A DNA stretch of 64,000 nucleotides from Pseudomonadales bacterium (GTDB lineage Bacteria; Pseudomonadota; Gammaproteobacteria; Pseudomonadales; Pseudohongiellaceae). Below the pieces are notes generated by a model. That model made no database searches. It saw only the letters and a list, made by a program, of their open reading frames with translations, and was not told where the DNA came from. The position numbers and the translations under genes are program-made. Positions 38,132 through 46,828 of the stretch are shown piece by piece; the first letter of the stretch is position 1, and each line of letters starts with the position of its first letter. Location of the stretch: the NCBI GenBank assembly GCA_024234395.1, contig JACKOH010000002.1:558001-622000 (forward strand). Reading direction: 5' to 3'.

Positions 38132-40291
38132 ATGCCAGCTCCCACTTCCGGAAGCAACTCGCCGACCCCTTCGGTTTCCTCCAGGAGCCTTGAGCGTGTA
38201 CCGCTGACCTCCCTGCGCGGCGTCGGTCCCGGCATCGAGAAAAAACTGCAGAACCTGGGGATCAACAACGTCCAGGACCTGCTGTTCCATCTGCCCTTCC
38301 GTTACCAGGACCGCACCCGCATCAATGACATCCGCAGTGTGCGTTTCGGAGAGCACGTGCAGTTGCAGGGCGAACTGGTGGCCAGCAAGGTGCTGTTCGG
38401 CAAGCGGCGCAGCCTGCAGTGCACGCTGAAGGACGATACCGGTTTCATCAATCTGCGCTTTTTCTTTTTTACGCCCGCGCAACAGAAGTCGCTGCAGACC
38501 GGGGTGCGGTTGCGCTGTTATGGCGAGGTCAGGCGCGGCAGTGCCGGCTATGAAATCTATCACCCGGAATACCGCATTCTGAGCGGCGACCATGGTACCG
38601 AACTGGAAGACACGCTGACCCCAATTTACCCCTCCACCGAGGGACTGCAGCAGGCCCGGCTGCGTTCGATCATCGATCAGGCGCTGGCGCGCATGGACTC
38701 ACTGCACCAGGTGAACGAGTATCTGCCCGAAGAGATTCGCCGCAAGGTAGCGGCCGGGCAGTCGACACAGGGCAATCCCCTGTCCATGACGCTGGGTGAT
38801 GCCATCCGTTTTCTTCACCATCCACCGGAAAATGTGACACTGGAACTGTTGGAAAGCGGCCAGCATCCGGCACAGCAACGACTGGCCTTTGAGGAATTGC
38901 TCAGTCACCGGTTGTGTATGCGGCGCCTGCGACTGGCGTCCAATAGCCGGCCGGCTGCCCCGATGCCGGCCCGACACACTCTGGTGGAAAAGTTCAGTGC
39001 GGCCCTGCCGTTCAGCCTGACCGGCGCGCAGCAACGGGCCTTTGGCGAAATTGCCAGGGACATGGCGGATGCGGCCCCGATGTTGCGCCTGGTTCAGGGC
39101 GATGTCGGGTCCGGTAAAACCGTGGTGGCCGCCATGGCGGCACTGCGGGCAGTGGAAAATAAGTTTCAGGTGGCCATCATGGCGCCGACTGAAATTCTCG
39201 CCGAACAGCACTTCATGAATTTCAGCCACTGGCTCGAACCGCTGGGCGTCGAAGTGGGGTGGTTAAGCGGTAAACTGACTGCCGCCCAGCGCAAGAAACA
39301 ACTGGAGGGAATCGGGTCCGGAACCACCAGGATCGTGGTCGGTACCCATGCGCTGTTTCAGGAGTCGGTCAGTTACGCGGACCTCGGCCTGATCATCATC
39401 GACGAGCAGCACCGCTTCGGTGTCCATCAACGCATGGCGCTCAAGGAAAAGTCGGCCAGCAAGTCCCGGGAACCCCATCAACTGGTAATGACGGCGACCC
39501 CCATACCAAGGACCCTGGCGATGAGCGCCTATGCCGACCTGGACTGCTCGGTCATCGACGAGCTGCCACCCGGCCGCACTCCGGTCCAGACCCTGGTCGT
39601 TGGCGACGAGCGCAGAGACGAGGTGATTTCCCGGATTCACAGCGCCTGCGAACAGGGTAACCAGGTGTACTGGGTCTGCACGCTGATCGAGGAATCCGAA
39701 TCCCTGCAATGCCAGGCGGCGGAAGCGACTGCCGCGATGATGCGTGAGCAACTGCCGGAGTTGCGGATCGGACTGGTGCATGGCCGCATGAAAGGCAAGG
39801 AAAAAGCCGTGGTGATGGAACAGTTCAAAGCCGGTGACCTGCAGTTGCTGGTGGCCACTACCGTCATCGAGGTGGGTGTCGATGTTCCCAACGCCAGCCT
39901 GATGGTGATCGAAAACTCCGAGCGGCTGGGCCTGGCCCAGCTACACCAGTTGCGCGGCCGGGTCGGCCGTGGCAGCAAGCGCAGCTACTGTATTCTGCTG
40001 TACCAGGGACCGCTCTCCGAGACCGGCAAACACCGGCTGGCGGTGATGCGCGAGAGTAACGATGGTTTTCACATCGCCGAGAAGGACCTGGAAATACGCG
40101 GACCAGGTCAGGTGCTGGGCACTCAACAGACCGGGTTGATGAGCTTCCGAGTGGCGGATATCTCCCGGGACGCCTATCTGCTGGAAGATGTGCGCAGGTA
40201 TTCCGAGCTGATTCTCAGCGCCTACCCACAGCTGGTCGATCCACTGGTGAACCGCTGGCTGGGGAGGCGCGAAGACTATGGAAGAGTGTAG
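38132..40291 (+). CDS. recG: ATP-dependent DNA helicase RecG
   Basis: 719 aa. N-terminal wedge/OB domain (PFRYQDRTRINDIRSVRFGE), helicase core with GDVGSGKTVVAAMAALRA, IIIDEQHRFGVHQR, MTATPIPRTLAMSAY and QLRGRVGRGSKRSYC. Remodels stalled forks and branched intermediates. Sits after spoT-ridA as in Pseudomonas. Confidence 0.96.
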   Translation: MPAPTSGSNSPTPSVSSRSLERVPLTSLRGVGPGIEKKLQNLGINNVQDLLFHLPFRYQDRTRINDIRSVRFGEHVQLQGELVASKVLFGKRRSLQCTLKDDTGFINLRFFFFTPAQQKSLQTGVRLRCYGEVRRGSAGYEIYHPEYRILSGDHGTELEDTLTPIYPSTEGLQQARLRSIIDQALARMDSLHQVNEYLPEEIRRKVAAGQSTQGNPLSMTLGDAIRFLHHPPENVTLELLESGQHPAQQRLAFEELLSHRLCMRRLRLASNSRPAAPMPARHTLVEKFSAALPFSLTGAQQRAFGEIARDMADAAPMLRLVQGDVGSGKTVVAAMAALRAVENKFQVAIMAPTEILAEQHFMNFSHWLEPLGVEVGWLSGKLTAAQRKKQLEGIGSGTTRIVVGTHALFQESVSYADLGLIIIDEQHRFGVHQRMALKEKSASKSREPHQLVMTATPIPRTLAMSAYADLDCSVIDELPPGRTPVQTLVVGDERRDEVISRIHSACEQGNQVYWVCTLIEESESLQCQAAEATAAMMREQLPELRIGLVHGRMKGKEKAVVMEQFKAGDLQLLVATTVIEVGVDVPNASLMVIENSERLGLAQLHQLRGRVGRGSKRSYCILLYQGPLSETGKHRLAVMRESNDGFHIAEKDLEIRGPGQVLGTQQTGLMSFRVADISRDAYLLEDVRRYSELILSAYPQLVDPLVNRWLGRREDYGRV

Positions 40292-40462
40292 GAAACAGTG
40301 ACCGGCATTCCGGGTTAGCCGGCAGTTATCCGTGCCCCGGCCTGGGAACCGGAACCGGGATAATCCCGACATTGAGCGCCGCGCCAATTCTGGTTACTCT
40401 CTATCTGTCTTTGTATGCAGTCATCTGCCCCGGTATCCACGCGACAAGAATTACTCAGCCGT

Positions 40463-41377
40463 ATGTCAACACAATCCCGATTCGTTACCCAGCTTCAAGA
40501 CAAACTGAGTGGCAGGTTTCCCGGCTTCGCCGAAAAGCTTCCCGGCTACCTGCAACTGATCCGTTTCGACAAACCAATCGGCGTGCTGCTGCTGTTATGG
40601 CCAACGATCACTGCCTTATGGATTGCCGCGGAGGGATTACCAGACCTGGACCTGCTGGTGATTTTCTTACTTGGAACCTACATCATGCGCGCGGCAGGCT
40701 GTGCCATCAATGATTACGCCGATTATAAATTCGATGGTGGAGTGACCCGCACCCGCGAGCGGCCACTGGCTACCGGAATTTTGAGGCGCCAGGACGCACT
40801 CAATGCTTTCCTGGTATTGTCCGGTATCGGTTTCTTCCTGGTTCTGCTGACCAACATGCAGACCATCCTGCTGTCTTTCGGCGCGGTGGTGGTGGCGGCG
40901 ATTTATCCCTTCATGAAGCGCTTTACCAATCTGCCCCAGGTCATTCTCGGAATTGCTTTCTCCTGGGGAATCCTGATGGCCTTCACGGCCCAGACCGAAG
41001 CTCTGCCGCCAGTCGCATTCCTGCTGTTCGTCGCCAACTGCCTTTGGACCGTGGCCTACGACACCGAATATGCCATGGTGGACCGGGACGACGATCTGCA
41101 ACTGGGAATCAAGTCCACCGCTATTCTGTTCGGTACTGCGGACCGCATGATGATCTTCATCCTGCAACTGATGTTTCTGATGTCGCTGTTGCTGGCGGGG
41201 CGCCAGCTGCAGATGGGGCTTTTTTATTACGCCGGACTCGGTACAGCCACGATTCTGATGCTGTATCAGCAACTGCTGATTCGCGACCGGGATCCGGCCC
41301 GGTGCTTCAAGGCTTTTCTGCACAATAACTGGGTGGGTGCGGCGCTCTTCATCGGAGTGGTATTGCATTATTTTTAG
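40463..41377 (+). CDS. ubiA: 4-hydroxybenzoate polyprenyltransferase
   Basis: 304 aa, multi-helix membrane protein. First Asp-rich motif NDYADYKFDGGVTRTRERPL, second DTEYAMVDRDDD, and LIRFDKPIGVLLLLWPTITA at the start of the membrane domain. Prenylates 4-hydroxybenzoate in ubiquinone synthesis. No ubiC adjacent. ATG at 40463 is used; an in-frame ATG at 40415 would add 16 residues. Confidence 0.94.
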   Translation: MSTQSRFVTQLQDKLSGRFPGFAEKLPGYLQLIRFDKPIGVLLLLWPTITALWIAAEGLPDLDLLVIFLLGTYIMRAAGCAINDYADYKFDGGVTRTRERPLATGILRRQDALNAFLVLSGIGFFLVLLTNMQTILLSFGAVVVAAIYPFMKRFTNLPQVILGIAFSWGILMAFTAQTEALPPVAFLLFVANCLWTVAYDTEYAMVDRDDDLQLGIKSTAILFGTADRMMIFILQLMFLMSLLLAGRQLQMGLFYYAGLGTATILMLYQQLLIRDRDPARCFKAFLHNNWVGAALFIGVVLHYF

Positions 41378-41424
41378 CGGTTTAATCTGACCGTAATGTG
41401 CCCGGCCATCGACTGGTTTCTGTT

Positions 41425-43275
41425 ATGAGTAAAGACTCTTCCTCAACAAGACGCAGTTTTCTGAAAGGCGCTGCAATAGCCGGAGGGGCAGCCACACTGG
41501 GTGGCTGTGTTGCTTCGCAGCAACCGGATCGGGTGGCAGCCCGAACTTACGCTGATACGCCCAGCTATTTTCCCCGCCACAACGAGAGGACCCGGGGCTG
41601 GCTGCAGTTTCTCTGGCAGAAAGCCACCACGCCGGATGACTGGAGTTACCACGGTGACGAGGAGTTACCCTGGGGTATTAAACTGGATCGGGGTCCCATC
41701 GACTTCTCATACAGTGGCAAGGGGCCCCATCCCTGGTGGGATCAGTACAGCGCTGCGCCCTACCTGAGCTACCCGCGCTTCGACCTGTCCGACTCCAGCT
41801 ATGCGTTATTGCTGATGGCCGATCAGACGCCGGCCTGGCGTGAAGTCTATACCCGCATACTGGATGAACTCGCTACGCGACACACGGCTTACTGGGCAGC
41901 AATCGACTGGAATACCTTCATAGGACCCAGCCCGGACCGTGGCAATTATCCTCCCCAGATGATGGCTATGCTGCCGGAGCCGTTACGCGGGAACTATGAC
42001 TTTCCCGGCTGGACCGCTAACGGCGTGCAGCCCTGGGGTTTACAGAAAGATCCGATCGGTGCCGACGGCTTCCTGTTCTTCCGTGGCTGGCTGAACCTGT
42101 TGTTGAGCATCTATAAGTACGTTTCGGGAGACGACAAATGGGAACAACCCTGGGAAATTGCCGGCTACGAGAATGAACATTTCGAATGGACGCAACCGCG
42201 CATCGTCGAGCACCTGCGCCAGCAGTATATCGAGCATCCTGAAGGCCCTCACTGTGAGAACACCAAGATCTGGCCACTCTGTAACAGCGCGGCCGGGCTG
42301 GGCATCTATCTGTCCGACCAGCTTGGCGTGACCAATGCGCACGGGGTGTTTGAAAACTGGATCGAGTTTGCCCGTGACAACTACATGGGAGTTAATGCGC
42401 AGAATCAGCTTGAGTGGATGACCCAGTTTTACGATCCGCTGGTTAATTACAAATTCAATATTCCCGGCTCGGGCAGCGGAGTTCTGACTGCTTTTTATCT
42501 GTTCCCGCAGTCGCCCGAGATAGCGACGTTCATCTACGATGCGGCTGCCAATGCCCTTGGCTGGCGTGATCCCCGCCGCGAAATCCGACCTTCAGCTCAG
42601 GGACTGGCTCTGGCCAGGGCGCTGGGAGACCATACTGTTGCCGCCCGTTTAAGTGCCGCGGCCGAACGTTACAATGAACCGAAGTGGTTCGGTGAGCAGG
42701 ACGAAAAATTCGGCTGGTGGTTCAATCTGGGCGAGCCCTGGCCCCGGGGTCAGGGCAGCGCCCAGATGATGATCTCTGAGATCGGCGAGGGCAGCTGGGC
42801 GGATGCTTTTCAGGTCAAGCACCTGGATAAATACACCGCGCCGACTGTTGAGGGCGTGGACTTTCCGAACCTGGGAATCAACACCGCCTGGAATGACCGG
42901 GAAAGCGGTGTCTTGCACATCGAGACCTACGCTGGCGATCGCAGCCGGAACGGCCAGGCCACCAGCTGGACCATTACCAACCTGCCCGCAGCCGGTGAGG
43001 TCGTGGTAATCTGCGACGGAACGGCGATGAGCAATATTGAAGTGGTCAATGACCACACGATTCGCGTCCCGACCACCATTGGCCAGCACCAGTTTCAGGT
43101 CTACACGGGCTATTTCGGGCAACCGGTGGCGGCGGTAAAGCCGGAATCCGGTCAGTTGGCGTCAGCCTCGACGGTGGCCACCACCCGGCGCACGGCGGAA
43201 CAGAATGTGCGGGCCGCGGAGTCGGTCATGGTAAGCGGTTCGGCCAATTGCCCCTGTTGCAAAGGCATTGCCTGA
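41425..43275 (+). CDS. Tat-exported linalool dehydratase/isomerase-like protein
   Basis: 616 aa. N-terminal Tat signal (STRRSFLKGAAIAGGAA) with a Cys shortly after (GGC). The central region (about residues 200-340) resembles linalool dehydratase-isomerase: DGFLFFRGWLNLLLSIYKYV, then EGPHCENTKIWPLCNSAAG, whose two Cys match the spacing of the enzyme's catalytic cysteines. C-terminal ~150 residues form an extra beta-rich domain, ending in a CPCC motif. Probably periplasmic; the true substrate is unknown, possibly a terpene alcohol or other lipid. Start at 41425 places the RR motif near the N-terminus. Stands alone between ubiA and arsR. Confidence 0.75.
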   Translation: MSKDSSSTRRSFLKGAAIAGGAATLGGCVASQQPDRVAARTYADTPSYFPRHNERTRGWLQFLWQKATTPDDWSYHGDEELPWGIKLDRGPIDFSYSGKGPHPWWDQYSAAPYLSYPRFDLSDSSYALLLMADQTPAWREVYTRILDELATRHTAYWAAIDWNTFIGPSPDRGNYPPQMMAMLPEPLRGNYDFPGWTANGVQPWGLQKDPIGADGFLFFRGWLNLLLSIYKYVSGDDKWEQPWEIAGYENEHFEWTQPRIVEHLRQQYIEHPEGPHCENTKIWPLCNSAAGLGIYLSDQLGVTNAHGVFENWIEFARDNYMGVNAQNQLEWMTQFYDPLVNYKFNIPGSGSGVLTAFYLFPQSPEIATFIYDAAANALGWRDPRREIRPSAQGLALARALGDHTVAARLSAAAERYNEPKWFGEQDEKFGWWFNLGEPWPRGQGSAQMMISEIGEGSWADAFQVKHLDKYTAPTVEGVDFPNLGINTAWNDRESGVLHIETYAGDRSRNGQATSWTITNLPAAGEVVVICDGTAMSNIEVVNDHTIRVPTTIGQHQFQVYTGYFGQPVAAVKPESGQLASASTVATTRRTAEQNVRAAESVMVSGSANCPCCKGIA

Positions 43276-43332
43276 CCACTGATCAGTGCCCTGAATTATC
43301 CCTGGACTTGAGATGTTGTCATTGACCCGTTT

Positions 43333-43360
43333 CCATATGTCGATTATTCTCGACATATGG
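43333..43360. promoter_or_regulatory. ArsR operator (inverted repeat)
   Basis: Perfect 11-bp inverted repeat CCATATGTCGA / TCGACATATGG separated by 6 bp, typical of ArsR-SmtB binding sites. The right arm includes the arsR start codon (43357), so binding would block transcription or initiation of the operon from very close range. Confidence 0.8.
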
Positions 43361-43695
43361 AAATAAATGACGCTACCAGATCGCTGGCCGCACTCTCGCA
43401 GCAAACCCGCCTGGAGGCATTCCGGCTGCTGATTCGCGCAGGCACCGAAGGCATGGCGGCGGGTGAAATCGCCAGGGCCCTGGAGACTCCTCACAATACC
43501 CTGTCGACGCACCTGACCGTTCTGGCTAACGCCGGTCTGGTGGAATCACGGCGCGACGGCCGCTCAATCATCTACCGTGTCAATTTCAACGGGACCCGCG
43601 AGCTGCTGGCCTTTCTCGTGGAGGATTGCTGCCAGGGCCAACCTGAACTCTGTGCACCGGTACTGGACAGCGTGCTGCCGGGATGCTGCGCCTGA
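43357..43695 (+). CDS. arsR: ArsR-family arsenic-responsive repressor
   Basis: 112 aa winged-helix protein. DNA-binding helix AGEIARALETPHNTLSTHLT and wing RRDGRSIIYRVNF. The N-terminal ELCVCD-type cysteine site is absent, but Cys residues occur near the C-terminus (EDCCQGQ and PGCCA), a plausible alternative As(III) site as in some ArsRs. Its stop codon is directly followed by the arsC ATG. Confidence 0.9.
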   Translation: MEINDATRSLAALSQQTRLEAFRLLIRAGTEGMAAGEIARALETPHNTLSTHLTVLANAGLVESRRDGRSIIYRVNFNGTRELLAFLVEDCCQGQPELCAPVLDSVLPGCCA

Positions 43696-44133
43696 ATGAC
43701 CGCCGTCACCGCTGTTGAAGGTTGTCGCCGTGTGCTGGTGCTTTGTACCGGCAATTCCTGCCGTTCGGTCATGGCCGAAGCGCTTATCAATCAGTTGGGC
43801 CAGGGTCGTTACCGGGCGATAAGCGCCGGCAGCAGGCCAGCCGGCTACGTGCACCCGAAATCGCTTGAGACACTGAGACGGCATGGCATCGATCCCGGCC
43901 AGCCATACAGTAAGTCGTGGGATGAATGCGCCGACCACCACTTCGATCTGGTCATCACGGTTTGCGATCAGGCAGCAAATGAAACCTGTCCCTATTTTGC
44001 CGGTAACTATCGGAAGCTGCACTGGAGCACCCCCGATCCGGCGTCGGTGCAGGGCGATGTGGCAACCGTGGCCGCCGCGTTCGACCAGGCCTTTGAGTTA
44101 CTCAAGACCCGAATTGAAGAGGAGCTGCTGTGA
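43696..44133 (+). CDS. arsC: Arsenate reductase, low-MW phosphatase type
   Basis: 145 aa. Active-site loop VLCTGNSCRSVMAE (C-x5-R) and a second Cys region ITVCDQAANETCPYFAG as in thioredoxin-coupled ArsC. Reduces arsenate to arsenite for export. No gap after arsR; overlaps acr3 by 4 bp. Confidence 0.92.
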   Translation: MTAVTAVEGCRRVLVLCTGNSCRSVMAEALINQLGQGRYRAISAGSRPAGYVHPKSLETLRRHGIDPGQPYSKSWDECADHHFDLVITVCDQAANETCPYFAGNYRKLHWSTPDPASVQGDVATVAAAFDQAFELLKTRIEEELL

Positions 44134-45185
44134 AAACTGCTGCCATTGAGGCCAACACTGAATCGCCCCTGGGAGTCTTCGCGCGCTACCTGTCGCTGTG
44201 GATTGCTCTTTGCATTTCCGCGGGCGTGGGTCTGGGCGCGGTAATGCCGGGAGTATTCCAGTTCGTTGCCGGCCTCGAAGTCGCCAGCGTCAATCTCGTG
44301 GTCGCCGTGCTGATCTGGGTGATGATCTACCCGATGATGGTGAACGTGGACTTTGCTTCATTGAAAGATGTCGGCAGGAAGCCCAAGGGGCTTTGCATCA
44401 CACTGGTGGTCAACTGGCTGATCAAACCATTTACCATGGCTGCTCTCGGTGTACTCTTTTTTGAACACCTGTTCGCCGGCCTGGTCGATCCCGACACCGC
44501 CCGCGAAACTATCGCCGGGATGATTCTGCTGGGCGTGGCTCCCTGCACGGCGATGGTGTTTGTCTGGAGTCAGCTGGTGCGCGGCGACGCCAACTACACC
44601 CTGGTGCAGGTTTCCATCAACGACATCATCATGGTGTTTGCGTTCGCCCCGATTGCCGCCCTGCTGCTGGGCGTCACCGACATCGTCGTGCCCTGGGAAA
44701 CCCTGTTGCTGTCGGTGATATTGTATGTCGTCATTCCGCTGACAGCAGGTTACCTGACGCGGCAGAAACTGGATCGATCCGAGGATCACCATGAAGTCCG
44801 CGAATTGACCGAGCGGTTGAAGCCATTCTCCGTGCTCGGACTGCTCGCCACGGTGGTGCTGCTGTTCGGATTTCAGGCGGGAACGATACTGAGCCAGCCA
44901 ACGGTAATCGGCCTGATCGCCGTTCCGCTGCTGATTCAAAGTTACGGAATATTCCTGATTGCCTACGGCTGGGCGTACCTGTGGAATGTACCCTTCAGCA
45001 CTGCCGCTCCCGCCGCGTTGATCGGCACCTCCAACTTTTTCGAACTCGCGGTAGCGGTTGCCATCAGCCTGTTCGGGCTGGACTCCGGTGCCGCACTGGC
45101 CACCGTGGTAGGCGTACTGGTGGAGGTGCCGGTGATGCTGTCGCTGGTCAAATTCGCAAACCACACCCGCTCACGATTCCGCTGA
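44130..45185 (+). CDS. arsB: Arsenite efflux transporter ACR3
   Basis: 351 aa with about ten membrane helices. Contains VLIWVMIYPMMVNVDFASL, ILLGVAPCTAMVFVWSQL (the conserved Cys region) and AAPAALIGTSNFFELAVAVA of the ACR3/BASS family, not the unrelated ArsB. Exports arsenite. GTG start overlapping arsC with GAGGAG just upstream. Last gene of the ars operon. The symbol acr3 is equally used. Confidence 0.92.
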   Translation: MKTAAIEANTESPLGVFARYLSLWIALCISAGVGLGAVMPGVFQFVAGLEVASVNLVVAVLIWVMIYPMMVNVDFASLKDVGRKPKGLCITLVVNWLIKPFTMAALGVLFFEHLFAGLVDPDTARETIAGMILLGVAPCTAMVFVWSQLVRGDANYTLVQVSINDIIMVFAFAPIAALLLGVTDIVVPWETLLLSVILYVVIPLTAGYLTRQKLDRSEDHHEVRELTERLKPFSVLGLLATVVLLFGFQAGTILSQPTVIGLIAVPLLIQSYGIFLIAYGWAYLWNVPFSTAAPAALIGTSNFFELAVAVAISLFGLDSGAALATVVGVLVEVPVMLSLVKFANHTRSRFR

Positions 45186-45260
45186 CTCGCATCCGCATTG
45201 GCAGCGGCTGCCGTTTGCCCCGATGTTGGGTGCTGACTGCAGCGCCGGTTAGCCGGATGC

Positions 45261-46451
45261 TCAGCGCGTGAAAGCCTGGATCCCGGTCTGCTCGCGACCC
45301 AGAATCAGGGCGTGGATATCCTGGGTACCCTCATAGGTGTTTACCACTTCCAGGTTCTGCGCATGGCGCATCACCGGGTATTCGTCGGAGATGCCATTGC
45401 CACCCAGCATGTCGCGTGCTTCGCGTGCGGCCTCCAGTGCTTTCAGGCAGGAGTTGCGCTTGAGCAGAGAAATCAACGGCGGGGTGAGCTTGCCTTCGTC
45501 CTTCATACGGGTGGCGCGCAGGCAACCCTGCAACGCCAGCGACAGGTCGGTCTGCATGACCGCGAGTTTTTTCTGAATCAACTGATTGGCGGCCAGGGGA
45601 CGGCCAAACTGTTTTCGATCCAGGGTGTACTGCAGGGCAGTTTTCCAGCAGGTTTCGCCGGCGCCGATGGTGCCCCAGGCGATGCCCAGGCGGGCCGAGT
45701 TGAGACAGGTGAAGGGACCTTTCAGTCCGCCTACCTCGGGAAATTTATTTTCCTCCGGCACCAGTACCTCGTCCATGACAATTTCACCGGTGATCGAGGC
45801 ACGCAGGGCCAGCTTGCCCTCGATCTTCGGCGCACTCAGTCCCTTCATTCCTTTTTCCAGCACGAAGCCGCGAATCACGCCGTCGTCGTCCTTGGCCCAG
45901 ACCACGAAGACATCGGCGATCGGCGAATTGCTGATCCAGTTCTTGGCGCCTGACAGCAGATAGCCGCCTTCCACTTTCCTGGCCCGGGTAATCATGCCGC
46001 CCGGATCGGAGCCATGATCCGGCTCGGTCAGACCGAAACAGCCGATGTATTCGCCGCTGGCCAGTCTGGGCAGGTATTTCTGCCTCTGCTGTTCGGTGCC
46101 GAATTCATAGATCGGCAGCATCACCAGGCTGGACTGGACACTGAACATGGAGCGGTAGCCGGAATCCACCGCTTCAATCTCGCGGGCCGCCAGGCCGTAA
46201 CAGACGTAGTTCATGCCGGCGCAATCATAGCCCTCGATAAAGGGTCCCAGCAGACCCAGCGCTCCCATTTCGCGGAAAATCTCCGGATCGGTCTGCTCTT
46301 TCCGATAGGCTTCCCGAACCCGGGGCAGCAGCTTTTCCCGGGCGTATTGCCGGGCTGTGTCCCGCACCATGCACTCTTCTTCGCTGAGCTGTTCATCCAG
46401 TAGAAACGGGTCCTCCCAGTTGAACTGGGGTTTGTCTGAAGCTGCAGACAT
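45261..46451 (-). CDS. gcdH: Glutaryl-CoA dehydrogenase
   Basis: 396 aa acyl-CoA dehydrogenase. FGLTEPDHGSDPGGMITRA, WISNSPIADVFVVWAKD and catalytic-Glu region NTYEGTQDIHALILGREQTG, with the Arg-rich EAVDSGYRSMFSVQSSLV typical of GcdH. Oxidatively decarboxylates glutaryl-CoA to crotonyl-CoA in lysine/tryptophan breakdown. No obvious partner genes adjacent. Confidence 0.93.
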   Translation of the reverse strand: MSAASDKPQFNWEDPFLLDEQLSEEECMVRDTARQYAREKLLPRVREAYRKEQTDPEIFREMGALGLLGPFIEGYDCAGMNYVCYGLAAREIEAVDSGYRSMFSVQSSLVMLPIYEFGTEQQRQKYLPRLASGEYIGCFGLTEPDHGSDPGGMITRARKVEGGYLLSGAKNWISNSPIADVFVVWAKDDDGVIRGFVLEKGMKGLSAPKIEGKLALRASITGEIVMDEVLVPEENKFPEVGGLKGPFTCLNSARLGIAWGTIGAGETCWKTALQYTLDRKQFGRPLAANQLIQKKLAVMQTDLSLALQGCLRATRMKDEGKLTPPLISLLKRNSCLKALEAAREARDMLGGNGISDEYPVMRHAQNLEVVNTYEGTQDIHALILGREQTGIQAFTR

Positions 46452-46828
46452 GTTGCTCTCCTAACGGTTTTTCAGGTCATCGGGACGGGGAGTTCTGCCA
46501 GTTTACCGTGGTCGTGTCCGTTTCCTTCCCTGGAGCAGCGAACCTGCCACACCGGTCGCCGCCAGTCGGGCGGGCCGGTGAACCGGTAAGAATTGCAGGG
46601 AGCCAATTCTAGCAAAGTTGGCGCGTTAAGCTAACAAACCCCGGATCTTTACGGTCTGATGTGAAATCCAGTTCAGCGCCGCTGAATTGATTACTGCTGG
46701 ACTGATCGGCCAAAGGAGGCCCACTGACTCCTCGAAAGCCTGTTTCAGGGCGGACCCGGGAACAGGTTCTGACCCTGGCCATAACAGGCGCAGACGCCGC
46801 GGCGAATTTTGCTAGAATAGCTGCCACC
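46452..46828. other. Gene-free stretch, 377 bp, divergent gcdH/uvrD
   Basis: Holds the upstream regions of two divergent genes. A TAGAAT hexamer (46813-46818) just before uvrD is a weak -10 candidate without a clear -35. No ORF, RNA or repeat recognised. Confidence 0.35.

Noticed and set aside
43357..45185. ars operon as part of a transposon
   Set aside because: No inverted repeats, transposase or attC at its borders; base composition matches the core.
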